Part shown: piece by piece, positions 23,199 through 32,550 of the stretch
Numbering within the stretch: position 1 is the stretch's first letter
Layout of the letters: every line of letters starts with the position of its first letter
Source of the DNA: Prorocentrum cordatum
Taxonomy: Eukaryota > Sar > Dinophyceae > Prorocentrales > Prorocentraceae
Assembly: GCA_963575745.1 (NCBI GenBank)
Contig: CAUYUJ010016066.1
Span: forward strand, 97,501-161,500
Reading direction: 5' to 3'
DNA length: 64,000 nt
The notes under the pieces: model-generated
The model's database searches: none
Told to the model about the DNA's origin: nothing
Seen by the model: only the letters and a program-made list of their open reading frames with translations
Translations under genes and position numbers: made by a program

Positions 23199-24345
23199 TT
23201 AAGCATCGCGACGCCCCGACGCACAAGATGGCGCCCGGGCGCGACATGGCGCGCGGTTTAGCCGAAGAGGCGGGCCACAGAGAGAGCGCCCCAGGCATCC
23301 GCGTGCCAGAATTCTTCGTCGAGCCACGGGCGCGTGCGCACCGCGCCGATGCGTAGCAGGAGTTCGTCGCCCCCCCTGCGACACGCTGCGCCCGCGGCCA
23401 GCCCGCAGCACCGCGCGGCGCGCACGGGCGCGCCGAGAAGGCAAATCGGCCAGATTCTCAGCCGTGGGCACGCGGAAAACCGCGAGGTCAACGTCGAGCT
23501 CCACCGCGCGCCTCCACATGGAGTGGACGATGCACGAGTGGTCGAAGGATTTCGCGGCGCCCTTCCGCAGGCAAGACTCCGCGCCGGTATTGTCGCTGTA
23601 AATATGCAAGTCGCAACCTTGCACTTCCCCTGAGCGCAGCGAAGACGAGGGGCCGGACCTGCCCGCCGGCGCGGGCAGTCGCACGCGAAAGCAATGCCTG
23701 CAAAGGTGCACATGCCCAGCGCGATAGACAGGAGCTCCAGCCCCTGAATCTGGTTGTCCCGGCGACGCTGGAACGACGCCATCAAGGAATCCGGGGCGAC
23801 CATGGAAGTGAAACGGATGCCCGTGGCGGTGACGAGCACCGCGGCCACGCACGGTGGTTGGCCCGACGCGTCCGCGAAGAGAGTTGCGCGAGGCCGCGCC
23901 TTGTCGGCCCACGGCCGCGCTTGGCACAAGTCCATGGCCAAGACCTCGCGCCACCACTGCAGGGCAAGCATCAACGGCTCATGGGCCTTCGATGCCCCGC
24001 GATGCGATTGCGCGTGCAACGGCCTGCGAGCACGAAGCGCGGCGCCCCGCCCCCCCGGGCGCGCGGGGGCAGCGCCGCGCCTGAGGAGGGCGCGCCCCAG
24101 GCGGCGGAAGAGATGCGACGCTGCCCAGGCCAAGCCCCCGGCCAGCTTGGACGATGCGCCTGCACAGCGAACGCAAGGTCCCGACACATTAGGGGGGACG
24201 CGCGAGCCGCCTGGCGCGAGGGCGCGCGTCGCGAGCGCCTCGCCGATGACACGCTGCCACTTGGCGGTCTTCGCGGGTGCGGGACGCGCGCAGAACGCGC
24301 GTGGCAGCACCTGGCGATGCGCGCAGCCGGCCGGCCGGCGCGTCG
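23199..24345 (-). pseudogene. RNase H and RT connection of YR element 1
   Basis: Continues the polyprotein after the RT. KTAKWQRVIGEAL and a LAGGLAWAASHLFRRLGRA segment mark the connection. RNase H follows with its four acidic residues visible: FADASG (D), IQGLELLSIAL (E), YSDNTGAE (D) and ENLADLPSR (D). The first two lie in the frame that ends at 23258, the last two in the frame 23957-23199, so one frame change falls near 23700. A further change separates this part from the RT ORF near 24345. RNase H removes template RNA during cDNA synthesis. Confidence 0.7.
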
Positions 24346-25631
24346 CGCCAAGGCCGCCCCGCCTTGATTTCGAGGCCGAGGATGACCAGCGGGGACCCCC
24401 GGGCGATCTTGTCCGGCGCCACCGCGCCTGGGCCGAGCATCAGCTGAATTAGCTCCGCCAGCTGCGCTGCTGCGTGCTCCACCACTTCGGGGTGATCCGG
24501 CCCAAAATAATCATCCACGTATCGCAGCGCGGCGATCCGCAAGAGCACGCGCGCCGCCTCCGCGATGAAGGCACCCACTCGCGCCCAGCTGTGCACCGAC
24601 GACGTGGCCCCGAAGGGCGCTGCCGCGTGCTGCGCCGCCCAGACCTGCCCGGCGGCGCTGAACACGATCCAAGCGAACCGGCGGTGCTCAGCGCGAATGG
24701 GCACGCGACGAAAGGCAGCGTCGATGTCTGCCTTCCAGAGGGCGGGTGCCCGCCCCGCAACTTCCTGGAAGATGCGAGCTGCTTCGAAAAGCGCGTCCAC
24801 GGCATCGTGGTGGAGCCGCTCCTGAGGCCGCGTCGCCTCGTTAATCCTAGCCTTGGTCATGTCGTCGACCAACCGGAGTTTCGAGGACCCGTCTTCACGG
24901 AGCTGCTCAACCGCAAACCTCGGAGCGATGACGGCCCCGTCCAGGCACACGTCGCGGAGCGGCACCGGGCAACTGATGCGCCCCAGCTCGGCCTCGTCCC
25001 GTGTCTTGCGGAGGATGGCGTCGCCGTGCGCGCCGTCGCGGAGGCCACAGGAAATGTCGCGATTTGTCGACTCGGCGTTGCCGAGCAGCTCCGCGATGCC
25101 CAGACGGGGAGGGAACACCTCTGGGCTGCCGTGGCCCGACCGCGGGAGCTCGCCGACGAGGGGCGCCCCCGTCCTGAAGAATTCCACGCAGCCTGGGTCG
25201 CAGAAGGCAATGCGCTCCGCGATCTCTGCGCAGAGAGGCCCGTTCACGTGCTGTGCGACGCGCCGCATGGCGGGGTCCACCCCCCGGAACCATTCTTCCA
25301 CGGCGCCACTGGCCCGGAGAGCCCGATCCCTTTCGCGAAGCGCCGCGAGTTCGCCCTCGCGGAAAGCCACCACGTCGGCGGGGGCGGTCTGCGCGGCCCA
25401 CCGCACTGCCTCAGCGGCCGTGGGCGGCAAAGCCGAGGCCGCGGCGGGCCGCCACTTGCCCCAGAGCGCGGGGTCGCCGTCCAGCGCCCTTGCCAGAAAG
25501 GGAAGTTTCTCCGCGTCGCCGCCGCTACAGCCGCCGGCCGCGACGCAGATGTCGCGCCACGCGCTGTCGTTGCAACGCCGAGACCAATCGCTCCTGAATT
25601 GCGGCCCTGGTGGCGCTGGCGGCGCCGGCAT
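24189..25631 (-). CDS. Reverse transcriptase ORF of YR element 1
   Basis: Copies the element RNA into DNA. Uninterrupted frame; the ATG at 25631 was chosen because the upstream part of the open frame is Arg/Ala low complexity. RT landmarks: SKLRLVDDMTKARINEAT (fingers), LWKADIDAAFRRVPI (motif A Asp), AAPFGATSSVHSW (motif B region), LRYVDDYFGPD (motif C; YVDD at 24521-24510) and SPLVILGLEI (motif D/E). The N-terminal ~200 residues are a conserved-looking linker with no named domain. Codons are strongly GC-ending. The last ~50 codons, after about 24345, run out of frame with the RNase H part, so the annotated stop is probably not the original one. From memory the protein fits a dinoflagellate-expanded RT lineage. 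Confidence 0.85.
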   Translation of the reverse strand: MPAPPAPPGPQFRSDWSRRCNDSAWRDICVAAGGCSGGDAEKLPFLARALDGDPALWGKWRPAAASALPPTAAEAVRWAAQTAPADVVAFREGELAALRERDRALRASGAVEEWFRGVDPAMRRVAQHVNGPLCAEIAERIAFCDPGCVEFFRTGAPLVGELPRSGHGSPEVFPPRLGIAELLGNAESTNRDISCGLRDGAHGDAILRKTRDEAELGRISCPVPLRDVCLDGAVIAPRFAVEQLREDGSSKLRLVDDMTKARINEATRPQERLHHDAVDALFEAARIFQEVAGRAPALWKADIDAAFRRVPIRAEHRRFAWIVFSAAGQVWAAQHAAAPFGATSSVHSWARVGAFIAEAARVLLRIAALRYVDDYFGPDHPEVVEHAAAQLAELIQLMLGPGAVAPDKIARGSPLVILGLEIKAGRPWRDAPAGRLRASPGAATRVLRASRTREDRQVAACHRRGARDARPRARRLARPP

Positions 25632-26161
25632 CGCCTGACGCGCGCCGCTGGCCCGCGCGCGACCGAGAGCCGGGAAAGCGCGCCTTGCGAGATTTGGCGA
25701 CGACGCATGCAGCCCCAGGCGCCGCCCGCTTTCGCGCGCCAGATGCGGGCGGCGGGGGCGGCACCGGCACGGCAGGCATTGCGCAAGATTGCAAACCGCG
25801 GACGTGGACAAGGCGCCAAAGCGTAGCGAAAAGCGCCCTCGGAACGCACGCTGCCCCGCGGAACTCCCCCGCGCGCCCCGCCCAGGCTGGCCGCGGCCAA
25901 GCCGGGCACTCGCAGCGCGGCGCGGAAAGCGAAGCGGCCTCCGCGGCAACAGCGCACGCGGCATGTCCCAGCACGCGAGCGGGGGTCCTGCGCACGGCGC
26001 ACGGGGCCATTTTTAGCGACAAAGCGTAGAACTATCGGGCGCGCCCGGGTCACGGCCCCGACCCGGCGCGGGCGGAGGCAGGCTTTTGCGCGCGAGCCGT
26101 TCTGACGGCTGAAGGGGCTCCACCCCTGCGGGGGCTCGCGCGCGCCCTGCCAGGGCGGCGC

Positions 26162-27712
26162 TCAGCGCTGCGCCGGGCGCGGCGGCGTCCGTACCTTCCT
26201 CGTGTCCTTTTTCTTCCAATCGCTGCCCCACGAGCGCTCGCGCTTCTGGCCCTTCGGCCAATCGCTGCCCCAGGAGCCGCTGCTCCAGCTCTGCGCGGCG
26301 CGCCACGGCTGGCTGGCGCCGCCCGCCCCGCGCGCCTTCTCGGGAGCGCGGGCCGCCGGTGCCTGCGCGCGCGGAAACGGCGGAGAAAGGTGGCAGAAGC
26401 GAATCCGCGCGGCGCGACGCTCGCCGTCGCGTGGGTGGCGCCGTCTTCTTTGTCGCAAGCATCCCGCGCCAGCTGTAGGGCGCGCGGGTCGACCCGCAGG
26501 ATCGTCTTCCCCAGCTTGAAATCTGGGTCCCCCGAGCGTAGCTGCTCGGCCCATAGCTGCCACGCGCCGGCACAGACGCAGGGCGCCGCGCAAGCACGAA
26601 CGCAGGGGCGCGCCTTCCGCGCCTCCTCGTCGCACACGATACCGAGGTGCACGCGGCGCTTCGAGGCCGCCGCCTGCGCGGCAACGCGCGGCGAACAGAG
26701 AGCGACGAGAAATCGCGCGCGTGCAGCCTGAACCGCCACCTTCAAGCAGTTGTCGCGATGCGCCTGCACCTCAGCCCACGTGAGCTGGCCCGTGGCGACC
26801 AGCGCGACCATGTACCTGCCGCGCGCGGCGCGATAACAGGCAGGCGCGCGGGGGGGGCGCGCGACGGGCAGGTGGCGCCGGTTCCAAGCCAGTTGCCACT
26901 GGCAGAGGGTTAAGTAGGCCTTCTTCTCGGGCCCTTTCTTCACCGCCGCCACTTCCTGCGGGGCGAGCGCCCGCGCGCGGGCCAGGCAACGCGCGCGCGG
27001 CGCGAGCCTTGGCGAGGTCACGAATGTCCTTGCTGGCGCCGGACGATCCGTCAGCCTCCTCTTCGAAATCGCGAGGGCCCGAGCGGGCCCACTCGGGCAC
27101 CCACTTGCGGATGTCCGAGTACAGGAAGACGCGCGCTTCCTCGCTGGATTCCTTCTTCTGCCGCTTCAAGACTTCCGCGTTCAACGCGTCAAGCATGTCG
27201 GAGCTACCGGCGCACGGGACCAGACGCGAGAACCAGCGCGCGCGCGAGCGCGCCTGGGCCAGAATTCTTGCGGGAGGTTGGCCAGCGACGCCTTGCCGAG
27301 GAGAGGGCCCAAGAGCACGCGGGCCGGCTTTTCCTGCGAGCGCGCCGCGCGGGGCCACGCGAGCCCGAGATCGCGTCGAGATCGCTTGCGCCTCGCTGGT
27401 GCCCGTCTTGAGCGCGGCCAAGAGGGCGGCCGCGTTCTCCGCCGCCGAGGGCGCTGGAGGGGCGGCCGCCGCCGAGCCCCCAGCCACCGGCGCCGGCGCG
27501 CTGGCCGCGGCGATCCCCGCGCGCACGAGGCGCTTCTGCGCGGCGTCGAGCTCCTTGTCGGCAAAAGAGAAATCCTCGAATGCCGCGCCCTCTAAATCAG
27601 CGATCGTCGCCACACCTTGGCCCTTGAGCGCGGTCACCGCGGCTTCGAGCCAACCGGCCTCGTGCGCCGACGCGCCGTCCAAGGCGCCAAGAAAACTGCC
27701 GAGGTCGCCCAT
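26162..27712 (-). pseudogene. gag-like ORF1 of YR element 1, frameshifted
   Basis: Upstream ORF of the element, expected to package its RNA. Starts ATG at 27712 (MGDLGSFLGALDG), with VATIADLEGAAFEDF next, then an Ala-rich linker and VFLYSDIRKWVPEWARSG. Near 26980 the sense frame changes to one reading KKAYLTLCQWQLAWNRRH, AEVQAHRDNCLKVAVQAAR and DFKLGKTILRVDP. Near 26400 it changes again to a basic Ser/Trp-rich tail (SWSSGSWGSDW) ending at 26162. I see no zinc knuckle. It sits in the usual place 5' of RT. Assignment rests on position and on resemblance from memory to dinoflagellate element ORFs. Confidence 0.55.
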
Positions 27713-27929
27713 CGCGAAGAGCGGTGCCGCGCGGCGCGAGACAGCTTGGGCGCCCGAACTCGGCGAGCTGCCGGTGCGAGCGCGCACAGGACGGAGACTG
27801 CGCGGGACCCCAAGAGGTGGCGACCAGGCCTGCGCCCCTCACGAGAGGGGGAAGACCAGGGGCCTGCGCCCAACCCAAGAGAAGGCCCGGGAGCTCTCCC
27901 AAGAAGAAGCCAGAGCCCAGCCAGACGGG

Positions 27930-28590
27930 GTCTTGGGGCCTGCGCCCTACCCGACACAGGGATCAACGGGATGCGCCCTCCCCCTTTGCACAAATGGGTC
28001 CTGGGGCCTGCGCCCTACCCAAGACAGGGATCTACGGGATGCGCCCTCCCCCTTTCGCACGATTGGGTCCTGGGGCCTGCGCCCTACCCAAGACACGGTA
28101 CCAGGGGCCAGCGCCCTCCCCCACGCAAGACGAGGAGCCAGAAGCCAGCGCCCTGCCCGAGACAAGGCCCGCGGGCCGACCCACGAGGAGAGCGGTGCCC
28201 AGCAAGACGGGGTCCAGGGGCTTGCGCCCTACCCAAGACAGGGATCAACGGGATGCGCCCTCCCCCTTTCGCACAGTTGGGTCCTGGGGCCTGCGCCCTA
28301 CCCGACGCACAGGGATCAACGGGATGCGCCCTCCCCCTTTCGCACCACTGGGTCCTGGGGCCTGCGCCCTACCCAAGACAGGGATCTACGGGATGCGCCC
28401 TCCCCCCTTCGCACCATCGGGTCCTGGGGCCTGCGCCCTACCCAAGACAGGGATCAACGGGATGCGCCCTCCCCCTTACGCACGATCGGGTCCTGGGGCC
28501 AGCGCCCGACCCAAAACACAGGGATCCTAAGGCCTGCGCCCTCCCCCGCGCGAAACTTGGCCCTGGGGCCTGCGCCTTGCCCGAGACCAG
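27930..28590. repeat. 69-bp minisatellite in the leader of YR element 1
   Basis: About nine units of 69-72 bp with the core GGGTCCTGGGGCCTGCGCCC, then TACCCAAGACAGGGATC and GGGATGCGCCCTCCCCC. The 69-bp period is 23 codons, so both strands stay open. Two central units (about 28130-28200) are diverged. It lies between terminal repeat A1 and ORF1, where a promoter or packaging region would be expected. Confidence 0.85.
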
Positions 28591-28594
28591 GAGC

Positions 28595-29432
28595 GCCCTT
28601 GCCGCGAGCCTGGCACGCAGCCTGGCCGAAAGGCCAAGGCGACGCGAGCGAGGTGCCCACAGGGCCCGCGCCAGCGAGGGCCTGCGCCCAAGAGAGACGA
28701 GCCACCGGCAAAACGACGAGGGAGCAGGCAGGCAAGCAGGCAACCGCCAGGCACGAAGGCAGAAGCAGCAAGGCAGGCGCCAAGCGGCAGGCGGCGGAAG
28801 GGAAAGCAAAGGGGGCACGCAGGGGCGACGGCGACGGGAAAAGCGAGGCAACGCGACGCCGAGCGAGCGAGCAAGCACGCCGACAAGCACAAGCCAGGAC
28901 GACCCCACGCGAGGCAACAGCGACAGCCGAACGCGAGGGCGACAAGGCGACGACAAAGGCGGACGCGAAAAAGGACGCGGCGACGAGCAAACACAAGGGC
29001 GCGCAGGCGAGCGAAGAGCAGGGGCAGCCACGGCGCACGAGCAGGGCACGAGGGGCAACGAGCACAAGCGAGCAGCGGGGGAGCGAACAGGCCACGAGGG
29101 ACGAGCACGGAGGGCAGGCAAGCAGGAGAGAGCGAGAGAGAGACGAGGCGACCCGCGAGGAGAGGAGGAGAGGAGGAGCCCGCGAACGACGGCGGCGGCG
29201 CGCGCGCGCGCGGCGCGCCCCACGCTCAAATCCCGAGCGCGGGGCGCGGCCCAATTCCTGCCTGCGGCCAATCTGCGGGGCAGAGGGGGAGAGGAACCTG
29301 CGCGAGAGGGAGGGCGGCCCGCCGATGGAGCGGCGGCGGCGCGAGCGCGCGCGCGGCGCGCGCGCGCACACGCACACACAAACACGCAACACACACAACA
29401 CGCACCACACACACACGCAACACACACAAGAA
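28595..29432. repeat. Low-complexity leader of YR element 1
   Basis: AGGCAAGC/GAGCGAGC-type purine-rich low complexity to about 29330, then a short (CA)n tract (29368-29432) next to A1. Frames are Arg/Ala/Ser artefacts. Confidence 0.6.
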
Positions 29433-29794
29433 GAGAAAGAACGCGCGCCAGGGAGGCACCCGCCGCGCGCGCGCGGGGCGCGCGCGCGGCGCCTCCTCCA
29501 AATGCAAATCGCCTGCGAAGCGCACGCGCCGCGGGGGCAGCGACCCCCCCCCGCGGCGACGCAACCCCGGCGCTAGCAAATCACCTGCGAAGCGCACGCG
29601 CCGCGGGGCAGCGACCCCCCCCCCGCGACGCGCAACCCTGGCGCGCGACGGCGCGATGGCCCGCGCCTGCGCAGCGAGGCCGCGGTCGCGTCGCACTGCC
29701 GCGCGCGCGACCTACGCGCAACCGTGGCCGATTTGTGCCCGCCCACAACGGTGAACGTCCGCGTCTGCGAGCGGACTTGCCGCCGTGGGCCTAC
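29433..29794 (-). repeat. Split direct repeat A1 of YR element 1
   Basis: 362-bp 5' terminal repeat; partner of 20844-21207. Its outer edge (minus strand TAGGCCCACGG) abuts the YR coding sequence of element 2. Confidence 0.95.
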
Positions 29795-32511
29795 AACAGC
29801 CACGGCAGCGGCATGCGCATCCGCCGAGGGACGCACTTGCCCCGGCCCGCCAGGCTGCGCGATGCGCGGCAGAGTACCTGGTCGCCCCAACGCCCGATCG
29901 GCGGCAGGAAGAACTTCAACGCGGCAAGGAGGCGAGAAGCATCGTCCCCGCTGTGGCCCTGGAAGTAGAGGTCGTCGAAGTGCATCACCGCGATCGAGTC
30001 GAGCTGCTGACGCTCGCTCCAGTCCATGTGGAGCTCGCGACACCATTGGATGAACGCCGAGGCGCACCTCTGGTAGTCGGCGAGCGCGGCCTTGCCGACG
30101 GACCGCTGCTCGAGGTGCGCCAAGCCCATCATCAGGGAGCCACGGAGGGCCTCGCGCTGACGGGCTGCCGCTGCCGCCGGCACAGGCGCCATGAGGATGC
30201 CAGAGCCAGGCGCCTGGAGGGCGGGCAGGATATCAACCGCTCGCCCGTCGGCATCGGAGGCTTCGCCGCCCGCGGGCGCTGTCCCGCCTGGGCCTGCATC
30301 GCGCAACGCGCGAGCACCAAGCCCAGAAGCCACCTCGGACTCGATTGCCTTGACGTAGGGCAGCCCGCGGGATGGCCCATCTGAAGGGTTGAGCTCGCTC
30401 GGAATCCATCGAGCGATGACGTGCAGCTTGCACCCGAGCGAGAGCGCACAGATCTCACGGAGAACGCTCCGCTGTTGCGACGAGGCGCCCCGTCCCTTCC
30501 CAATAGCCAGGGCGAGGGGCATGTTGTCGACGAGGCAGACGATCCCGCGGCCGAACGCAGAGGGTCACCTGAGCTGATGGCGGAGCGCCGAGCCAAGGGC
30601 GAGCCCTTCCGCGCGGTAGATGTCGAAGAGTCCCGCCAGGCGAAGGAGTGCGTGACTGCCCAGGCGTCGCCCACGAGCAAGTTGGGGTCGACCTCACCAA
30701 AGGACTTGTCCCAGTTCTTGGCCTCGTCCGAGGGCAGCCGCCCAGGGTCGCGTAGCACTGCGGCCGCGCCGGCAGCCCCAAGCGCGTGCTCGCGGGCTCG
30801 CGCGGACTCTTCGAAGAGGTACCTCCGCCGCTCGGCCGCGCGGCCAATCTGGGCGGCGGCCTCGGGGTCGCAGCGGCGGCGGCGCACGCCGCGGCCCCAG
30901 CCTGAGGCATCGCTGGCGGTGATCTCGTCGTGCCACTGGGCGTCGGTAAACACCGCGAACAGCGGGGGCAAGGAGCGGACCTGCCAGAGCTCGCGGCGGA
31001 CCGCGGGCCAAAGGGGGGGCACCTCGTCCCGTGCGGCCTGAATGAAGGCGTGCACGCCGTCGAAGATGGCGGGCGAGCAGCGCTTGAGGAGCGTGGCCCA
31101 CGTGCAGTGCCCGACGACGATCTCGACGATGGCACCGCGCACCCTGGGCCGCCGCAGGAGCTCCTCGATGGCGTAGCGCAAGCGCCAAACCCGTCTGGCC
31201 GACACCCGCGCCGTGTGCTTGCGTCCGTCAAGGTCGAGGCCGACGAAGCTCGCATGGCGCGTGGCGTCGACCTTCTCGTGGGCCACGAACCCGAGCGACG
31301 AGAGCTCCTGCTCGACCTTGCCCGCCGCGGCCTGCGCCTTGGCGCGCTGACACCCTGCGACCAGATAGTTGTCGACGTAGGCAGCGCCTGCGGCAGGGCG
31401 TCGAGGTCCGAGACGGACACCGAGGCTGCGGTCGCGGACATGCTGCTCGGGCGCGATCCTCGCGCGAGCCAGCGACGCCTCGGAGACGCGCTGGCAGAGG
31501 TGCAGGGCCCAGGACCAGCCCATCGGCAAGACGGTGAGCTCGGGAAGCAGCCAGTCGGTCGCGCGCAGTGGCACCCCATCAAGATGAGAAGCTCCAGCCA
31601 GCCCTGCACGAACGGGGGGGGGGCGAGAAGAACTCGCAGAGGCCCTCCGGGGCGCGCATCGCGTAGAAGGCGTTCGAGATGTCCCCGCTACTGAACCACG
31701 TGTTGCCGCTGCCCTGCGTCTCCATGCGTGCGAGCGCGCCGCCGCTGGGCAGCTCGGTGCAGGGGGGCGGCTTGAAGGGGGTGTTGCTGATGCGGGTGTC
31801 GAAAACCAGCCGCTGCTGTTCTGACTTCTTGGCGACGACGAAAACTCCCAGGAGGCCGCGACGGCCGCGGGCGGGCGACAGGCGCAGCATCCCGCGGGCC
31901 AGCAGCTCGGCAATGAACTCGCCGTAGGTAGTGGGGTGCCGCAGCTTAGGATCGATGTAAGGTTGGGCGAGGCCGAGGTCGCGACGCGACGCAGCCGCCT
32001 CCACAGGCGGGCGAAGCATGTGGGCGTTCCAGTCCTGCAGCCACAAACGGTCAGCCTCCAAGAGCGCGGACTCCAACGCGACGGGCGCCGAGCCACCAGA
32101 AGGCCAGGGCACGAGGTCCTTGCTGTAGGACGCCATGTCGCCGCGCCCCGCGGTGTAGAGCGGGCAGCTGGAGCATATGTCAGAGAGCGACGAGGACGGA
32201 GAGACGTCAGCTGGCGGGCCGCCGAACTTGACGTACTGGTCAGCGATGTAGTCGAGCGACTTCCGCTGCAAAACCGGAGACAGTTTGCGCGCAGGCGGCG
32301 AGCCGCCACCAGCCAGCCAGTTGAGCATGTCGACGCCGTCGTTGGCCCAGTCGAGCCGCGCCTGGCAGGGGCCGCCCTTGTCAGCGTGCTGGAGGCCACC
32401 AGGAAGCAGATGAGGGAGAGGAAAGACGTTTCGCCGACGACTGACCGTCATGACGTGGGGGCCACGGCGGCAGGGGCGAGTGGCTGAAGGGGAGCCCTCC
32501 GGGGGAGCCAA
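29795..32511 (-). pseudogene. RT-RNase H-YR polyprotein of YR element 2
   Basis: RT: VVAKKSEQQRLVFDTR, SSGDISNAFYAM (motif A), LPMGWSWALHLCQ (motif B) and AAYVDNYLVAG (motif C; YVDN at 31379-31368, an Asn for the second Asp). A change of frame falls in a nine-G run at 31615-31623. RNase H: ASDASGWG (D), DIYRAEGLALGSAL (E), CLVDNMPLALA (D) and NPSDGPSRG (D), with a frame change near 30640 and an in-frame TGA in QLR-stop-PSAFGRG (about 30570). YR: the SAM-like N-terminal domain runs from ALADYQRCASAFIQW through LLAALKFFLPP to RRMRMPLPW, and ends at the element 1 boundary before any catalytic box. It aligns by eye with the YR at 63.1-64.0 kb (MAALKHYLPA, PPQMRLPLP). Confidence 0.8.
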
Positions 32512-32550
32512 GGCCCCGGCGGCCGCTGCAGGTCTGCGAGGGGAAGGAGG

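Larger units (their letters stand above)
20676..29794 (-). mobile_element. YR retrotransposon 1, with split direct repeats
   Basis: Minus-strand retrotransposon of about 9.1 kb. Read 5' to 3' it has terminal repeat A1 (29794-29433), a leader with simple repeats, gag-like ORF, RT, RNase H, tyrosine recombinase, then B1 (21361-21213), A2 (21207-20844) and B2 (20824-20676). This A1-ORFs-B1-A2-B2 arrangement is the split-direct-repeat layout known for PAT and Ngaro-type YR retrotransposons, which integrate through a recombinase and a circular intermediate rather than an integrase. A1 and A2 differ by one CG dinucleotide in 362-364 bp, so insertion looks recent. The RT frame is intact, but the gag-like, RNase H and YR regions need frame changes, so this copy may be moved in trans. 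No target-site duplication is expected or seen. Confidence 0.8.

Noticed and set aside
27009-29968. Plus-strand frames of 855 and 783 codons
   Set aside because: Antisense to the gag-like ORF and open only because of the 69-bp minisatellite and low complexity in the leader of YR element 1.
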